Below are positions 36,781-50,340 of a stretch of DNA of 64,000 nt, piece after piece. The translations under genes were made by a program, and so were the position numbers. Origin of the DNA: Synaphobranchus kaupii (Eukaryota; Chordata; Actinopteri; Anguilliformes; Synaphobranchidae); assembly GCA_029718625.1 (NCBI GenBank), contig CM056377.1, forward strand, positions 112,493,641 to 112,557,640, read 5' to 3'. The notes beneath the pieces were generated by a model. It saw only the letters and a list, made by a program, of their open reading frames with translations. It had not been told where the DNA came from and made no database searches. How positions within the stretch are numbered: the first letter of the stretch is position 1; every line of letters starts with the position of its first letter.

Positions 36781-38947
36781 GTAGATATTTTGTAGATTCT
36801 GGACAACCCCCTCCCTATCCTTTGCTCTGTAGTCCGTTCTTACTTTGCAAACATTATCAGTGCATTTTTTCAGCGGTTCATAAAATATGCTTCCAGTCAA
36901 ATTAAAAATAAACGTAAAACAAACAGGAAAAAATCAGAGCCCTAAAAAACAGAGCATATCCACTTATCGTCTTGAACAAACAAGTGCTCCCATTCCAGAA
37001 ACACCAGTTTATCTCTGTGCCTTGAAGCTGAGCATTTCTGCACCCTTGAAGAAATGCAGATAATTAGCATGTCAAGGCTGCCGATGAGATGTGCAGCCAT
37101 TGGAAGAATGTCTATAAATAAAAAGTCATTTTCTCACCAATTTCAGAAATGACATCTGTTCAACCATCTGACTGCGCTGTCTCCCATCCGAGGAGGCAAG
37201 GGTGGGTTGCTCCGGGGGTCTCGTGAAATATTAAAGGAAACCTAATATGATGCAGGCTCACAACATGTCCTCAACTTGTGGCCACTGCAGCACTCGAATG
37301 GCGCCGGCACACCATCAGACAGCTCTGCAGTCACTTAACACCACCCAAACCCCTACTGCGAGGGGAAGCACTGCTCTAGACCACCGTATAACCTGTACAT
37401 TTAGCTCAATTATCCGATGTAATACAGTTTTGTCTTAATTGCACTTCATTTTTTGTTTTGCTGTGACTAGAGAAAAGAGCTCTAACATGGTTTACTGAAA
37501 GTTTTCTCATAATGCCAAGCAAATGTGTAATATTGGAGTAATGAGTACTGAGATTTAACACCACGCTGTAACTAACTTTTCACATTTTGTTGGTAATAAA
37601 ATAAAAGCTAAAGAAAGTAGTTAAATGACAAAGTTGTGATTTTTTTAAACTGGCTGTATGAATCCATTATTTAATACTACACAGTACAGTATATCTAACC
37701 TGTGGGAATTACAGGGTAGATATACAAAATATGAAGTAGATTAACATTATGATTGTGAGAACATTACAAGGTATTTGTTTTATTGTATATATATTTTTCT
37801 GCTCATAAAATGTGTAGGCAAATGAAGAAAGTAGAACTCAAATAGTATTTACCATTTATCTTAGCAGCTATTCCTGTCAGACATAAGGGTTCATGAGAAT
37901 TTCTTAACAAGGTCATATTAAATGCTGATTTTCAGTTACATTTGCAAAAAGCCAAGAAATGTCAAAAAGTGCTCATTGTCAGAAAAAATCAAGATGCATT
38001 TAAGATTGCTTAATAAAATGTACCTGGTCAAAGTGACAACATCCTGTTCTTATTGCCAGACCAAATAGGAAAGGGAAACTCGTAACATGCAGGAGTTATG
38101 CAGGAGTACTTTAGCATACAACGTAACAACATACACCCTGATATCAGTGATGGTTGATACCATGGTTGATACCTGATACCAATGATCAGCTTTGGACTGT
38201 TTACTCCTATATTTGGGTACCTCTGGTGACCCAGCTGTGCAATTGCTTATCATTTCAGGAGCTTGAATCATGAGAAACACCATTATAAGTTCATATTTAT
38301 TTTTTCTAATTTTTCTACAGTCAAAAATTGTCAATGAATATTATCTTGAAATAGCTTGTTTCGGCCCATCATGCCAAATAAACAAGACTCATCCCAACTA
38401 CATCAGTTCATCACGTTTTCTATCAGTCACTGAGGCCCCCCTTGATGTAACAAAACTTGACCTGAACTACTACCATAACTACAATATGTGTAGAAATGGA
38501 CCATTTCCGCTACCCCCAGCATTCTGCTACCCACCAGGGAACCACCGCATCTGATTTTGGGCCAGTTTTCCCTGAACTTGTGACCCGAGAACAGTTAAAC
38601 CTGAATTTCAGCCATTATCTACAACACTTCAGTCAATATACTCAAGTCTCAGTAAGAAGTGGTAAGAAGACAAAATAATGTGACAAATTATGTAGTTAGG
38701 CACCAAATGAAGAGCTTTACTGCACAAGGTTCTAAGTCTCTAAAGCTTACACCCACACTGACCCTTCTCAGATAAAACTGGACACCTCTGGCAGTTTAAA
38801 TAATTGATATGATTTGGGTGTTGTAGTTTCTTGATTGTATAACGAGCGGCTCAAGATAGTCCTCTATTGACATCTGGGGACAGAACTATAGGTTAAAAAA
38901 GGAGCCAGGGAAAACTCACGAGCGCACCGATCTCTCTCCCCTTGCAG

Positions 38948-39131
38948 GTGTGCTGTGGAACCTGTCGTCGTGCGACGCACTGAAGATGCCCATAATTCAG
39001 GACGCCCTGGCGGTGCTGACCAACACGGTGATCATCCCGCACTCTGCCTGGGACGCGTCGCCCCACCAGGAGGACCGCAAGCTGCAGCTGCATTCGTCGC
39101 AGGTGCTGCGCAACGCCACAGGCTGTCTGAG
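38948..39131 (+). CDS. ctnnd2: Delta-2 catenin, coding exon (ARM repeat 3 region)
   Basis: The exon encodes [52 protein letters not shown] and [15 protein letters not shown] and [11 protein letters not shown] are the conserved ARM helix motifs of the p120 family, and the loop following IIPHS is where paralogs differ; it is closest to CTNND2. Its first two bases complete the glycine split by the previous intron, and its last two begin an arginine codon finished by the next exon. The acceptor CCCCTTGCAG is strong, the donor GAG|GTCAGT moderate. The long antisense frame at 38997-39770 is a shadow. Confidence 0.95.
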
Positions 39132-42038
39132 GTCAGTGCGTAGGCGCCGCGCCCCCCAAACGCAGCACCACCCCCCCCCCCCCACTCCTGCCACCACGGC
39201 AGCCGTTACCATGACAGGAAACGACAGGAGTTGAAAGGTCAGGATGGGGGGATTGTTCCATTGCACCAGGCCGCCGCATGGAAAGCACAGTTGTTTCTGT
39301 GTGCAACCTGCGATTATCACAGAGGCAAGGCTACGGTTGTGAAGCAGTGGGCTAAAAATCTTTAATGATACCTCTCCCCTTGCAGATACAATTCTACTCG
39401 AAGGGTTTATACATAAATGTATTGTACTGCCAGAGGGTAGGAAATAAAAACGTGTCAGACCAGTTGGCTTCAAAAAGCAGACGTCTTTTCGTCTGAAATT
39501 GTCAATATTCTTTACACTCGGCTTGGCATCTCTTGTGCGACTTGACAGCGCTGCCATCTGTGAAGTGCCCCAATGATGCCGGGAAGCGACTGCATCTCTC
39601 GATTTGTTTTTTTCTCTCTCTCTTTTTCTCCTTTTCTCTGCCTTTCTCTGATAAAAACAGAGCGTGACCCCTTTTTTTTTAGAAAAACTGAAAAAGACAA
39701 CATACTGTATATTAGCTGGTTCCTCTGTACTGTAGCTGTTTGTAGCAGATCGACCACACAACATATTCATGCAGTTCCAACCTTGATAGCAGCCTTTTCA
39801 TTTTTCAGTTGGATGTACACACTTTATGGATAAAGCCAAAACCTTATAGTACGTAAACCCTGCGCATAAGAAAATTGATTCATTCCATGCCTGTGATTTT
39901 ATATCCTGCACAATGTTAACTGCAGGGAAGTACAGAAAACACGAATACATGACTCATATAATAATGCTAGATGACGTCTATGCGCAATATGAAAATCTTC
40001 CTCATAATGATTTATGCATATATTCCTTTCCAGTGAGTTCTCTGAAAAATAAGCATAGCAAAAGTGATGATTCTCTTGGGCCAAATATCAGTCTCACTTA
40101 AGACTTTATTCTGTCTAGTATCCATAGCAACACAGCACTGCAAAACTACAGTAAATTGGGTGCTGAATAAGAGAAGTACTCAGTCCCTTTGTTGTGTCTT
40201 AAACTCCCCGAGAGATTTTAATTTAAAGGAATTAAATGCTTTTTTTAAATATAATTCCGTTTTGGGTATTCCTGTACCTCATTAAAATATTCCTTCATAA
40301 ATTATATTACCACTTTTTAACAGCATGTCTTTTGTCATTTTTCCATTCAAAAAGAAGAAATCTCTCACTGCCATACCGCATACCCTGTCTCCTGCTTGGT
40401 CTAAATTGAAATCCACCCACTGATTCAGCCTGTAAAATAACTTACAAAGTGGATGGTGTTGTATTTAAACACAATATATCTGCTGAGGTGGTATTGTGTA
40501 GTGCCAATTATGGCAAAAAAACTGTTTCAGATACGTCTGGCAATGTAGCATGAGTTTGAGTGGGGCTGTGACTGGATAAAAGGGATTCTGATAGAGCTCA
40601 GGTTCAGATTGATTTTGTTGTGCCGTAGCTCTGCAAATGAGGATTGTCAGAATCCAGTGAGGTTTTTCCATCTGAAATATTGACTCTCTCCTGGGCCCAT
40701 TCACCCATTAGCGTAGCACATTGCCTTAGCGTGTTCGTCTTCTGATGCACACTAAAGGGGAATCAATACACTCAAAACCTCATCATTGTTTATCAATGAC
40801 ACCACAGAGAGTCAGCTGATTGTCAGTCATGTTTGAAAGCTGCAGTCACAGATAATTAGTCTCAGCAATGCCTTGAGGGTGACTCGAAACACCAGACCTA
40901 CAAAAGGTAGGAACGATTGAGGACCAAAAAGTTGGGATGGGTGAGCATATACTATATATGACATATGCATTGGAGCTGGGATGTACATACGTTTTCCAGA
41001 GAGCACCTTTTTGTTTTTCACCTGTTGACTCCGCAGTGCTCTGGATAAAAGTAAAAATTTTTGACTGGAAAGGCGATATCTGCGCCTGACAATCCTTCCC
41101 CAATGAATCAGTGCCATTCTTCAGACAGTCGTAGGACAGAGTGGATGACATGGCATAATTATATAGAATTTCTACCCAGAGCCTGAGCAGCGTAAGAATG
41201 CTATGCAAGTCCTTTCAGGCATGTTGGAGGGGAAATAGAACATGCATATTTAAAATTATTCAAAATGATTATTTTTGCAATTAGGCTACACAACGTAGTT
41301 CTAGAGCCAATATTTAAATATTTTCAGAAATGGAATGCCTTGGACGTTTCGCCCTTTTTTGCGATCAGCTACTCATTTAAGGCAAAATCAGATTTTTAAG
41401 CTCACACAAGTTTTCCAAAGAGCACCTTTTTGTTTTTCACCTGTTGACTGTGAGACACAAAAATCGCAGTTGAATTGGGTGTCCAATAAAATGCAGACCT
41501 GCTGGGTGGGGCACACAGCTAAAGCACTTGTCCTCAGGGCAGTGACATGCCCTACAGTGCTTTGCAAAATAGCAGGAAGTTCCATTGGGTGACACACCTT
41601 AGTGCATAGCAGTTGAATTGAGTTCCCCCCAAGACACCCATATATACTGTCAGTTCTTGAGTCTTGGAATTTGATTGGTGGATTATTTTGAGAAACACAG
41701 GGTGTAATCTTAAAGCTGTGGCAGTCTGGGACAGACAGCCGGAGAGAACAGCAGGGGTTGATAAATGGTATCATCAATTCTTCACATGGGCAGGAGAGAG
41801 ACTCCTGAGTGTGTCAGCTTCTGTAATCCGCTACCAGATGGGCCTGGCTGGATGATTGCTCTGCAAAGTGGATCAGATCTTTCAACAAATGTCCACTGTG
41901 ATATTGAGAAACAGGGAGACAGTCAGAGACAACCAGTGTGAGTCTTTGAGTTTTTTGCTTTGAACAAGGGACGTATGTGTACAGTATCTCAGTAAAATAG
42001 ACATAGTACACACTCCAGTGTCCTACTCCGTAGTCATA

Positions 42039-43337
42039 CCTGGCAACATTTGGGTTTTAAAATACGGGAGATTGTTCTCTGGGGGTGGGGTGATTATGAT
42101 GAGTGATTATGCCCCCCCAGGAAGAAAGTTTTTCAATTTTAACAGCTAAATGTATAATTTTGATGCTCTTTCAGATGAAAAGTTTAACACTAGATCCACA
42201 ATTCTTTGTGATTGGAGTATGGGAAATGGAACACGTGATATAGAATTTTGGCTGGTGGACTTTTTTGACTAGACAGCTAGGTAGCATGCAGAAACGTGGT
42301 CTGATGAAAAATATTCATAAACTTTTAGTCAGTGGACAAGACTATACAGAAACCATCACGATGTATGTTGTCCTGTTTATCCCAGCTCTGTCTTAATTGG
42401 AATTGAACTTGAAAACTACAATAAAAAACAAGTTGTTTGTTTATTGACAATAAAGCCTTTGAATCTGATTGGCTTGCTATTAAATGTTTATTAATACAAA
42501 TGCTATTAAACATTAAATGTTTGCTGCCTCTGTTGATTCTTCCTCTTTGTCTTCTGTTTTTTCTTAGTAAATTAGTTTAAAAAGGTATCATATTAGCCTA
42601 TAGCCTATGACGTAGAAGCCAATTGAGCGGGGCAAATGCCAGACAGAGAAAACTGAGAGTCTGTACTGAAGGGGAAACCCTGCCATGAACACAGCAGGTT
42701 GCGTTTTGCGATAGATTTGTATTGCATTATATTGTGCTGATATCTCCCTTGAATAATGTCTGTAGACTATTATCTTTCACAAGATAGGCTACTAATATAG
42801 ACTACATGTAGGCTACTGGGATATATTTTATTTTACTTTTCAGGTAGCGAGATAACATTAGTTGTAAAAAATGTATTATAGCCGCTATATTGCTGGCAAA
42901 AGTGATAAACTTGTTACGTTAGCTTATGAGAAATGAATATCGTAACACAGCAATCCATTCACTGGACTCTTGCAATGAGAAGAAGCGCTCAGTGCATTAC
43001 CTCAGTAGCTAGTCGCTTTGGGAACATTAGCGGCGGAAGGTTGCCACTCTCTCTGATAAAAATCACCCATAAGATTTACCCTTTTTTCTCTATTTAGAAA
43101 TGTGCGTTAAGGGGGATTTTTATGTATGCAAACTGGCATATTCTAAACCACTGTCAATGACGCATTTGACCTTCATTGGTTTGTTATACAGCTCGTATAA
43201 TTATGTTTTCTAGCAAAAACTGACAATTTGTGAAATACAGGAGAAATAGGGGAAAAATCACAATACGGGAGGAGGCGGGGAAATGGGTCTAAAATACGGG
43301 AGACTCCACGGAACTACGGGAGTGTTGGCAGGCATAC
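42039..43337. mobile_element. Inverted-terminal element of about 1.3 kb
   Basis: The left end CATACCTGGCAACATTTGGG and the right end GTGTTGGCAGGCATAC are imperfect reverse complements, and ATACGGGAG occurs near both ends (42062; 43262, 43294 and 43315). There is no coding capacity and no clear target duplication. The ends resemble a widespread fish DNA transposon, unnamed here. Confidence 0.6.
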
Positions 43338-45168
43338 AGTTATACAACCACACTAGAGAATATGGTAAAAGAGGGCCAAAAATGACAAGCAGCCCCTGGA
43401 GAATTGGCTAATTTTGAAAGAAAAAAAAGGAAGGCACTATGTGCTACTGAGCTGATGACTCAGATTTTTCCATGAAAACTTGTGCCAGTTAAGATTAAAG
43501 CCACTTTGTATATAGTATACTGTATATAATGTATGTGCCGCCCAGCAGTAGTGTTATTCATCAAGGTCAGGAATGTGACACAGTGGGAGCAGTCAGCTGT
43601 AGGTAGCTTTTTATAGGGTGATGTGATTTTGGCAGTACCCCCCACCCCCCCAAACCCCCAGAAGCAGTCAAATTGTACTTGCTTATCATCCCAAAAAAAA
43701 CACTTCACCCCCTGTGGTGACAGCCCCTCCAGCTTAAGCTATGGCTTTTTGACTCATTGGCAAAAGGTAATTGTCACCTGGAGGCCCAAACAGAGACACT
43801 TTTATGAAAACAGCTGGGGAAAAAGCATAATAACTCAAAGTGCTAGCCTAGTTTAGCCTTACTTGTGAATGTGCTAATGCCCTGCTACAAGGTGAGGTCA
43901 CTTCTTTCTTGATAAAAGGCTTATTTACCATTGTTTATCATATATTTCCCATGTTCCAAATTCTCTTTAAGTTCCTACATTTATCCCATATAGGACTCTT
44001 TTCGGGAGAACAGAGTGATGTTTTAAAGTTAAAGATGGCATGAAAACCAAACACTAAAAAACATTTGGAAGGTATGCTTGATTGAATTCCATGTTAATTG
44101 TGTTCAATAAGTAATTAGCTGACAAAGTATACTAATTGATTAGATGGAATTTATTGAGAGTGACAGAAAATAAATTAGTTGAATAAGCAATAAAAGCCAT
44201 GAGGCTCATTGACTACTGACAATTATGTGTAACCTGCCTGGAAGTTCAAAACGTACCTACAGATCTTTCCTACAATACCTTCCTTTAATGGGAAGTGCAG
44301 GGAGTGTCTTAAAGGCAGAGCATCATCAGGATGCAAACACACATTGATTTACTGCAAATTATGTACTTTATCCAATGAATAATTGTTTACAATTGGCAGA
44401 CAGTGTTTTTGGTCGATCGGTTGTGAGAGAATATAATATGTGTAGGAGCCAAAATGCGCTTTCTCATCCGATACCAATTCTTTATTCTCCACCAACCCTG
44501 TGTTCAAGTGAAAATACTTTATGAAGGGTGTCAAATGGAAGCAGTTCACAATTCCGCCCCGTCAGCAGGGGATTACACTGGCCATTCCACACCGGGGTTT
44601 ATTAAATAATTTTATCGTTTTGGAATATTGACAAAGAGCTCCTGATTATTGAACGGGCGCTGTCAGACCATTGGCGCTACATCAAAATGATGGCCAAATA
44701 AATCAAGCCGCTACAATATTATAATTGCTGCGCGCTTTTCCGCTTTTGACATCTGCGCGGCCCCCCGATGTACTGGGAGAAAAGCTGTCTGGGAAGAATA
44801 ATGAAATCCTTGCTTATGCATAGCCTGTCTATTCCCCTGTTAGATGATGCATTTTACAGTACCCGCAAAGCAGGATGTCGAAACGTTCTTAGGGGCATTT
44901 CTCCCACCCTCCTCCTCCCCCCATGATTAGAAGTCTGCTGTCTGCATTACTTTATGAAATTGCGAGCTTCCACCACCCGTAATGTGCACAATTCCACCTG
45001 CCAGAAAGAGCACTGATTAATGGCTGTTTTTCCACAGCTCAGAGCTCTCCCCGTTTTTATTTGCCTCGGACGGGGGATCTTTGGGACAAGATCCATGAGT
45101 AAGCACATATTTTTAATTGGATGCTGGCGATAGCCTGCGCTGGTACAATGGCTTGAACAAGTGAAAGA

Positions 45169-45191
45169 GGGGGGGGGGGGGGGGGGGGGGG
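45169..45191 (+). repeat. G23 homopolymer
   Basis: Uninterrupted run of 23 guanines; length is likely uncertain in assemblies and it can form quadruplex structures. Confidence 0.9.
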
Positions 45192-46547
45192 TGCTGAGTT
45201 ATAACAGCTCCCATTCATGAGAGAGGGTAGCCCTGGAATCCCCTATCTCAGCATGCTAATGTATCTGTTTCATGGGTCGTTAAAGCAGGGGAAGTCTGAC
45301 TGACTGTTAAATGGCCGGGTGCAGGCGAGACGGCGTCTGCCGCACACCCGACACTTGTAGCGCATCGCGACGCTGTGATTACGCTGTCGTTCCGTCCACC
45401 GCAGCCAACGGGAAGCCCACACACAATCTGTAGGTCTCCACATGGGGCCTGGCGGGAAAGTCCTCTCTCCAATCATGTAGCTTAATAAAGATTCCCTTTC
45501 GAATCCCATCAAAAAAAGCTGGCTCCTAGCACATGTGTTTATAAGAAGGGGTCACATCGTTTTGGTCTCCATATTTGTACAAGGAAGGAAGGAATGCGTT
45601 GGCAAAATGCTTGCTGACACAATATATATTTGACTGTATATAGAAGTCATTCGTCTTTGTGCATTAAGAGCAGAATCTGTTGGAAAACCACCCTGTCATC
45701 GTTACCTTCCGTAGCTGTAGAATGGCTATGACCTTTAACCTCTGGGTCTGCTTATGTCCTCGCCTCACATGGCACGTGTTTTTCACTCTGAAATATATGT
45801 AACATTTGTAATCCTTAACTTGTACCATAGATGTATTATTTTAAAAAAAAGGATTCTACAGGGTGGACCAATGAGCAATTTGACAGTGGATTAGTGCCCA
45901 GCAGTAGATTTGTTCTCCCTTGTTGAAAAAGGGATTGCACTGTAATAACCTATGTTGTATCCCCTGTATCATTAAAGTTGCATTTGGAGAGCAGGCGTAA
46001 TGGAATCTCATCCATTTCAATTCAAGCGAGATGCCTCCAGGATGTGAATCATCACACTTTATAATTAATGTTCTCCTTATAATGGACATGGATGTTTGCC
46101 ACAGTGCCCACAAATTTGCCAAAGAGCTTCTCCTGACTCTAAGGAATGCCCAGCTTTTCTAACGTGCGCAGCTCCTGAATAGCGCTTTCCCGGAGGGCAA
46201 CATTTCTGAGAGGCTTTTTGTCATTTTTTCAACAGAAAAAAAAGACCAGTCAATGAGACGCTTGCTAATTCCAGGCCTATTAATTATACATGTTTTAAAC
46301 TGTGATGAAAAGAAACAACAGTGTTGCCGCATACAATATGGAGAATGTATTAATATGGATTAGGGATGCTAATTGGTAGTTATTCATGCCCATGTGTAGT
46401 TGAAGTAAATAGGAAGATTAAATTAGTGATTTGAATATTGATGTTTGGAGTCACATTGGATGGTGCTAATTAATGTTGTGTCTGTAACCCTGCCATAAAG
46501 TCCTGGCTTTACAGAATGTACTGATAGCTATTTATACATTATCAGCC

Positions 46548-47005
46548 CAGGTGAAAAAGTAGTATACTTTAGTGTTATACAAATATAATTTAAGTATACA
46601 AAGGTTATTACAAGTATACATTTCCTTTTAGTACTTAATTTCAAGTATGTTTAAGATGTACTTTTAAAAAGTACTTCAAGTATAGTCTCAAACACACCGT
46701 AATACTTTTAAAGTTTGTCTCAAATGCACAGGTGTTATAATGAAATTGTACTGCAAGTGTATTTCAGATACAAAAGAAATCATACTTTTTGTTAGTGTAC
46801 TTAAATATACTTAGTATACTAAAAACAGTCTATTTTAACATACACACTACACTTAAGTATGACTTAAGTTCTACTTTTGAACAACTTTAGTGTACTTAGT
46901 ATACTTAACGCGCTGCCAATTTAGCACAAAGTACATAATTACTACAAAGACTACCAAAAGTACTCTTTGAAAAAGTACATTTCAAGTATAATCTTTTTTC
47001 ACCTG
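46548..47005. mobile_element. CAGGTGAAAA inverted-terminal MITE (family B, longer copy)
   Basis: It starts CAGGTGAAAAAGTAGTATAC and ends TATAATCTTTTTTCACCTG. The interior is dense in AAGTAC/AGTATAC motifs in both orientations. The 135-bp copy at 35405-35539 is an internally deleted relative in reverse orientation. Noncoding; no convincing target duplication. Confidence 0.8.
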
Positions 47006-47509
47006 CATGGGAGTGTGTCCCCATAAGGTATGTGGGGTGTGTAATTGAGGCTTTAACAGCTTTTTTTGAACTAAATATACTCTTCTTGCGAGTTATATGT
47101 GTTTGCATTTAGCAAGTCAACAGAGACTGTTGCCACTGGATATTAGTTGGAAGAGATGGCTGTGTGAAGAAAAGACTGAATCATTATACTAAAGGTCAAT
47201 GGATATTTAGCTATTCTTGGAATCAAAACATGTCAGAGCTGTGAGACATTGGGATTGATAACAAGGTCTCTGTAAATTAGCGTTATTGGTCATTCTAATG
47301 GGAATTCTTGAGTCTTTGTGTTTTTTTTTGTTGTGCATATTATTCCTTTTACCCATAGTGCACTGCAGGTCCATTGTACAAATTGTTTCAACACACCATT
47401 TTATTTTCAGTTAACTTGAAAAAGTACTGATGGTTTGAAACAAACAATGAAAAAACAAGATGGAAACAAAAGAGGCAACAAATACAAGCCTGCCACTGAC
47501 TTAATTTGT

Positions 47510-48026
47510 TCACTTCTGTCTCAGCAGAGTGAATGTTTGATGCTCGTTTGATACCTCAGACCCTTGATGACTTACAGCCATTTTACCAACCATGTATTCC
47601 ATACTGTTCCAGCATAATTTACAACTAAATCTTGTCCCACCCCCCAATTCCCATAGAGATCCATTCAAATGCAGAGACCTTATAGTATCGCTTGTAAGCG
47701 TACCAGAAAATAAGATATCACGAGTCTTTTGAAGCTGTTGGGTCACAGACATCAGGAAATCATGGCATGCAAAGGATATGCATGCGACCAAATATTAAAA
47801 ATTATTACTTTATTCGACATTATGTTAAACTGTCCAATATTTTTTGAAAAATGGTGTGGGGGGGGTGCTATGTACAAAAGGTTCTATGATTTCTAAACGG
47901 TTCATCCGATATGATCCGATATGGATGAAAATACCCTCAAATTAAAGCTGACAGACTGCACTTCAACCTCCTTGTCATTGTATCCTTTCAATCTCAAAGT
48001 GCTAGAGTACAGAACCAAAATAACAA
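47510..48026. repeat. Half-copy of the palindromic repeat (family A, copy 3)
   Basis: Closely parallels 2774-3334, including CATAGAGATCCATTCAAATG and AAAGTGCTAGAGTACAGAAC. It has a small local tandem duplication, CCGATATGAT followed by CCGATATGGAT, near 47908-47927. Immediately after it (48037-48085) is TTATTCACTTCACCTGTCAG, a terminus common to another fish repeat. Confidence 0.8.
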
Positions 48027-48175
48027 CGAGATAATCAATGTTATTCACTTCACCTGTCAGTGGTTTTAATGTTGTGGCTGATTGCTGTATGATCTCATTT
48101 GTCTTGTCATGTCTGTCACTATTCTGAACTATCTTTCCAGATAATGCAATGTAAAAAAGCATAATGAATGACTTC

Positions 48176-48452
48176 CGGCCGAGGGCCTTTCTGTGTGTAG
48201 TTTGCATGTTCTCTCCGTGTCCGCGTGGGTTTCCTCCCACAGTCCAAAGACATGCAGGTTAGGCTAATTGGAGACTGTAAATTGCCCATATGTATGAGTG
48301 TGTGAGTGAATGGTGCGTGTGCCCTGCGATGGATTGGTGACCTGTCCAGGGTGTATTCCTGCCTCTCTCGCCCAATGCATGCTGGGATAGGCTCCAGCTC
48401 CCCCGCATGACCCTGACCAGGAATAAGTGGGCTGAATAATGAATGGATGGAT
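48176..48452 (+). mobile_element. 3' end of an L2-type LINE
   Basis: Contains GTTTGCATGTTCTCTCCGTG, GACATGCAGGTTAGGCTAAT, GACCTGTCCAGGGTGTATTC and GGGATAGGCTCCAGCTCCCC in this order and ends in an AATGGATGGAT-type tail. This is the 3' region of an abundant teleost repeat usually placed in the L2 clade. Truncated; no coding part. Confidence 0.65.
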
Positions 48453-49504
48453 TGGAGAATGAACAAGTACATTTTCTTCTCTGCTATGGCGGTCTGATAT
48501 GAGCAGTGTTCCCATTGCATGTACACCCTCTGAGGGGATGTTGCTTCCCGCGCGATGTTTCCGATAAAGGAGCGTGTGCCCGTACGCGGACCCGTCTCAC
48601 ACGCAGGACTGCTGTGCGGCTCATCCCGTCATCGAAGGCAAGGGCACGTGCAGTGATCCGTGTTTGTTTACAAACTCATTGTAAACTGCTCTGAGAGCAA
48701 TGCAAAACTGGATATCGACACCCTCCCCCTGCCCGTGTCACAGACTCTCGGGGGGGCAGACGACGGCAATTAATTACGTATAGTCGCAGGAAGCACGAGC
48801 CTGTACCTAAAAACTCACTGCGTCAATAAGCCTCTTCTTTCAGACTGTGCCAGAGGTGATATTAGGACCACCTGGACATTAATTAAGTTTTAATCAGAGA
48901 GAAGATGACAGATTTGACTGAAGCACGTACAGCATTTGGAAGCACGATTTATACTGGGGCATGAAGGGCCGTTGTTTTCTCAGGATTCTCGTCGTCCGCA
49001 AACGGCGACGCCGACACGCGAGACGCTGGACGATCTCTGAATCGCGTCTAATTGACGTACGGGGTTTGGTGGACGTTGGTGCGTCGCCGTCACAGGAACG
49101 GGCCTCCTCCTTGTAAAGCGGAGCTCGCAGTAGCGTAGGTATAGCAGCGTAGCCGCGACGTTTTACTCCGCGGCGGTCGCCACTGTCCTTCTCTGCCGCC
49201 ACCTAACTCTATGGACATTTTGCGCCGCGGCTGCTGATGTCAAAATCTTTTTTTCTGAATAATTTTTAAATCTGGGTCTTCGTAATGGGTTTTTCCCCCA
49301 CATATAGTGTATATGCGCATTCACCCTGAGCTCCTGTCATCTAAGGCCCCAGCACGCCGAATGCTGGAGGAGAGAACGCGATGTGCTAAAGCACTGTGCT
49401 GAGGAAAATGGTGCTCTTTAGAGGCTTGTGATGACTCCTTTTGATGCAGGAGGCAAAGACCCTCCGCGTGGGATGCTCTCATCTTTCAGCCTCTTTTCAT
49501 GAAT

Positions 49505-49684
49505 ATGCTTTTATTGTTAGCACTTATTGGTTAGCAGATATCCTTTTCCACGAATACATGGACATCTTGCATTCTTACAAATGGTCCTTTTATACATCCA
49601 GAAGATTACTGAAGTATTTCAGGTTAAGTACACCTACCTCCTCGCTCAAGGGTGCAGTGGCAGCCGACAATAGACACAGTACTG
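49505..49684 (-). repeat. Degenerate tRNA-derived SINE body (reverse)
   Basis: Read on the minus strand it matches the SINE body and tail: TTAGCAGATATCC, TTTATACATCCAG, TTACTGAAGTATTTCAGGTT and CTCGCTCAAGGGTGCAGTG. The tRNA-like head is lost. Confidence 0.55.
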
Positions 49685-50137
49685 ATATAATGCCGTGAAT
49701 AGGTTTTCTGATATAGTAAAATTATTCTTATTGCGTACATAAGAAGATGGTATTTTGTTCTGTCGTAAGAAATGTACAATCTCCTTAATATACATACGTA
49801 CTGTACATGCCTTTAATGCAAACAGCTTGGCTCATATGAGTGTACAGTAAAGTTACTGTCTATCATAAAATATGTCCCCTACTGTGTCTTTTAATGATAC
49901 GATATGGATCAGTGGGTCATGAACAGAACTATTATTGATGACAATTCACTTCTTTATGGTTGTCACTAGAGAATCGAGGGCCACATGGAATGTATTATTA
50001 TTATTGTAGGAAAAGGTCAGCCCTTTGATGCGGCATACTGTCCAGGGACATTATTTGATGGTAAAACAAAAGACTTCAGTGATACTGTCCAGTGATACTG
50101 TCTTTGAACATGCGACACTGGGGATGTATTAAATTTA

Positions 50138-50340
50138 GAAAAATAGATAAAACACGCACATCCAGCTTATCTCTGCAGGTGCTGGACGGATAGGCAATCA
50201 TGAACAAAAGATAGAGTCCACACACTGCTGTAACGCTCCCACAGGTTGTTTATTTGCACCACAAACGATCACAAACGTTTCTTCCGAAGATCTTTTGTGA
50301 TCGAAACGTTGATCTTTTGTGGTGCAAATAAACTTTTGTT
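50138..50340 (+). mobile_element. Short retro-insertion with 15-bp target duplication
   Basis: The 15-bp sequence GATGTATTAAATTTA stands on both sides (50123-50137 and 50341-50355), as left by target-primed reverse transcription. The insert contains an inverted repeat, TTATTTGCACCACAAA against TTTGTGGTGCAAATAA, near its 3' end. The source family is not known; it could be the tail of a LINE or a SINE. Confidence 0.75.

Noticed and set aside
38997..39770. 257-codon minus-strand frame
   Set aside because: Antisense shadow of ctnnd2 exon 38948-39131 extended by chance into the intron; no recognisable domain.
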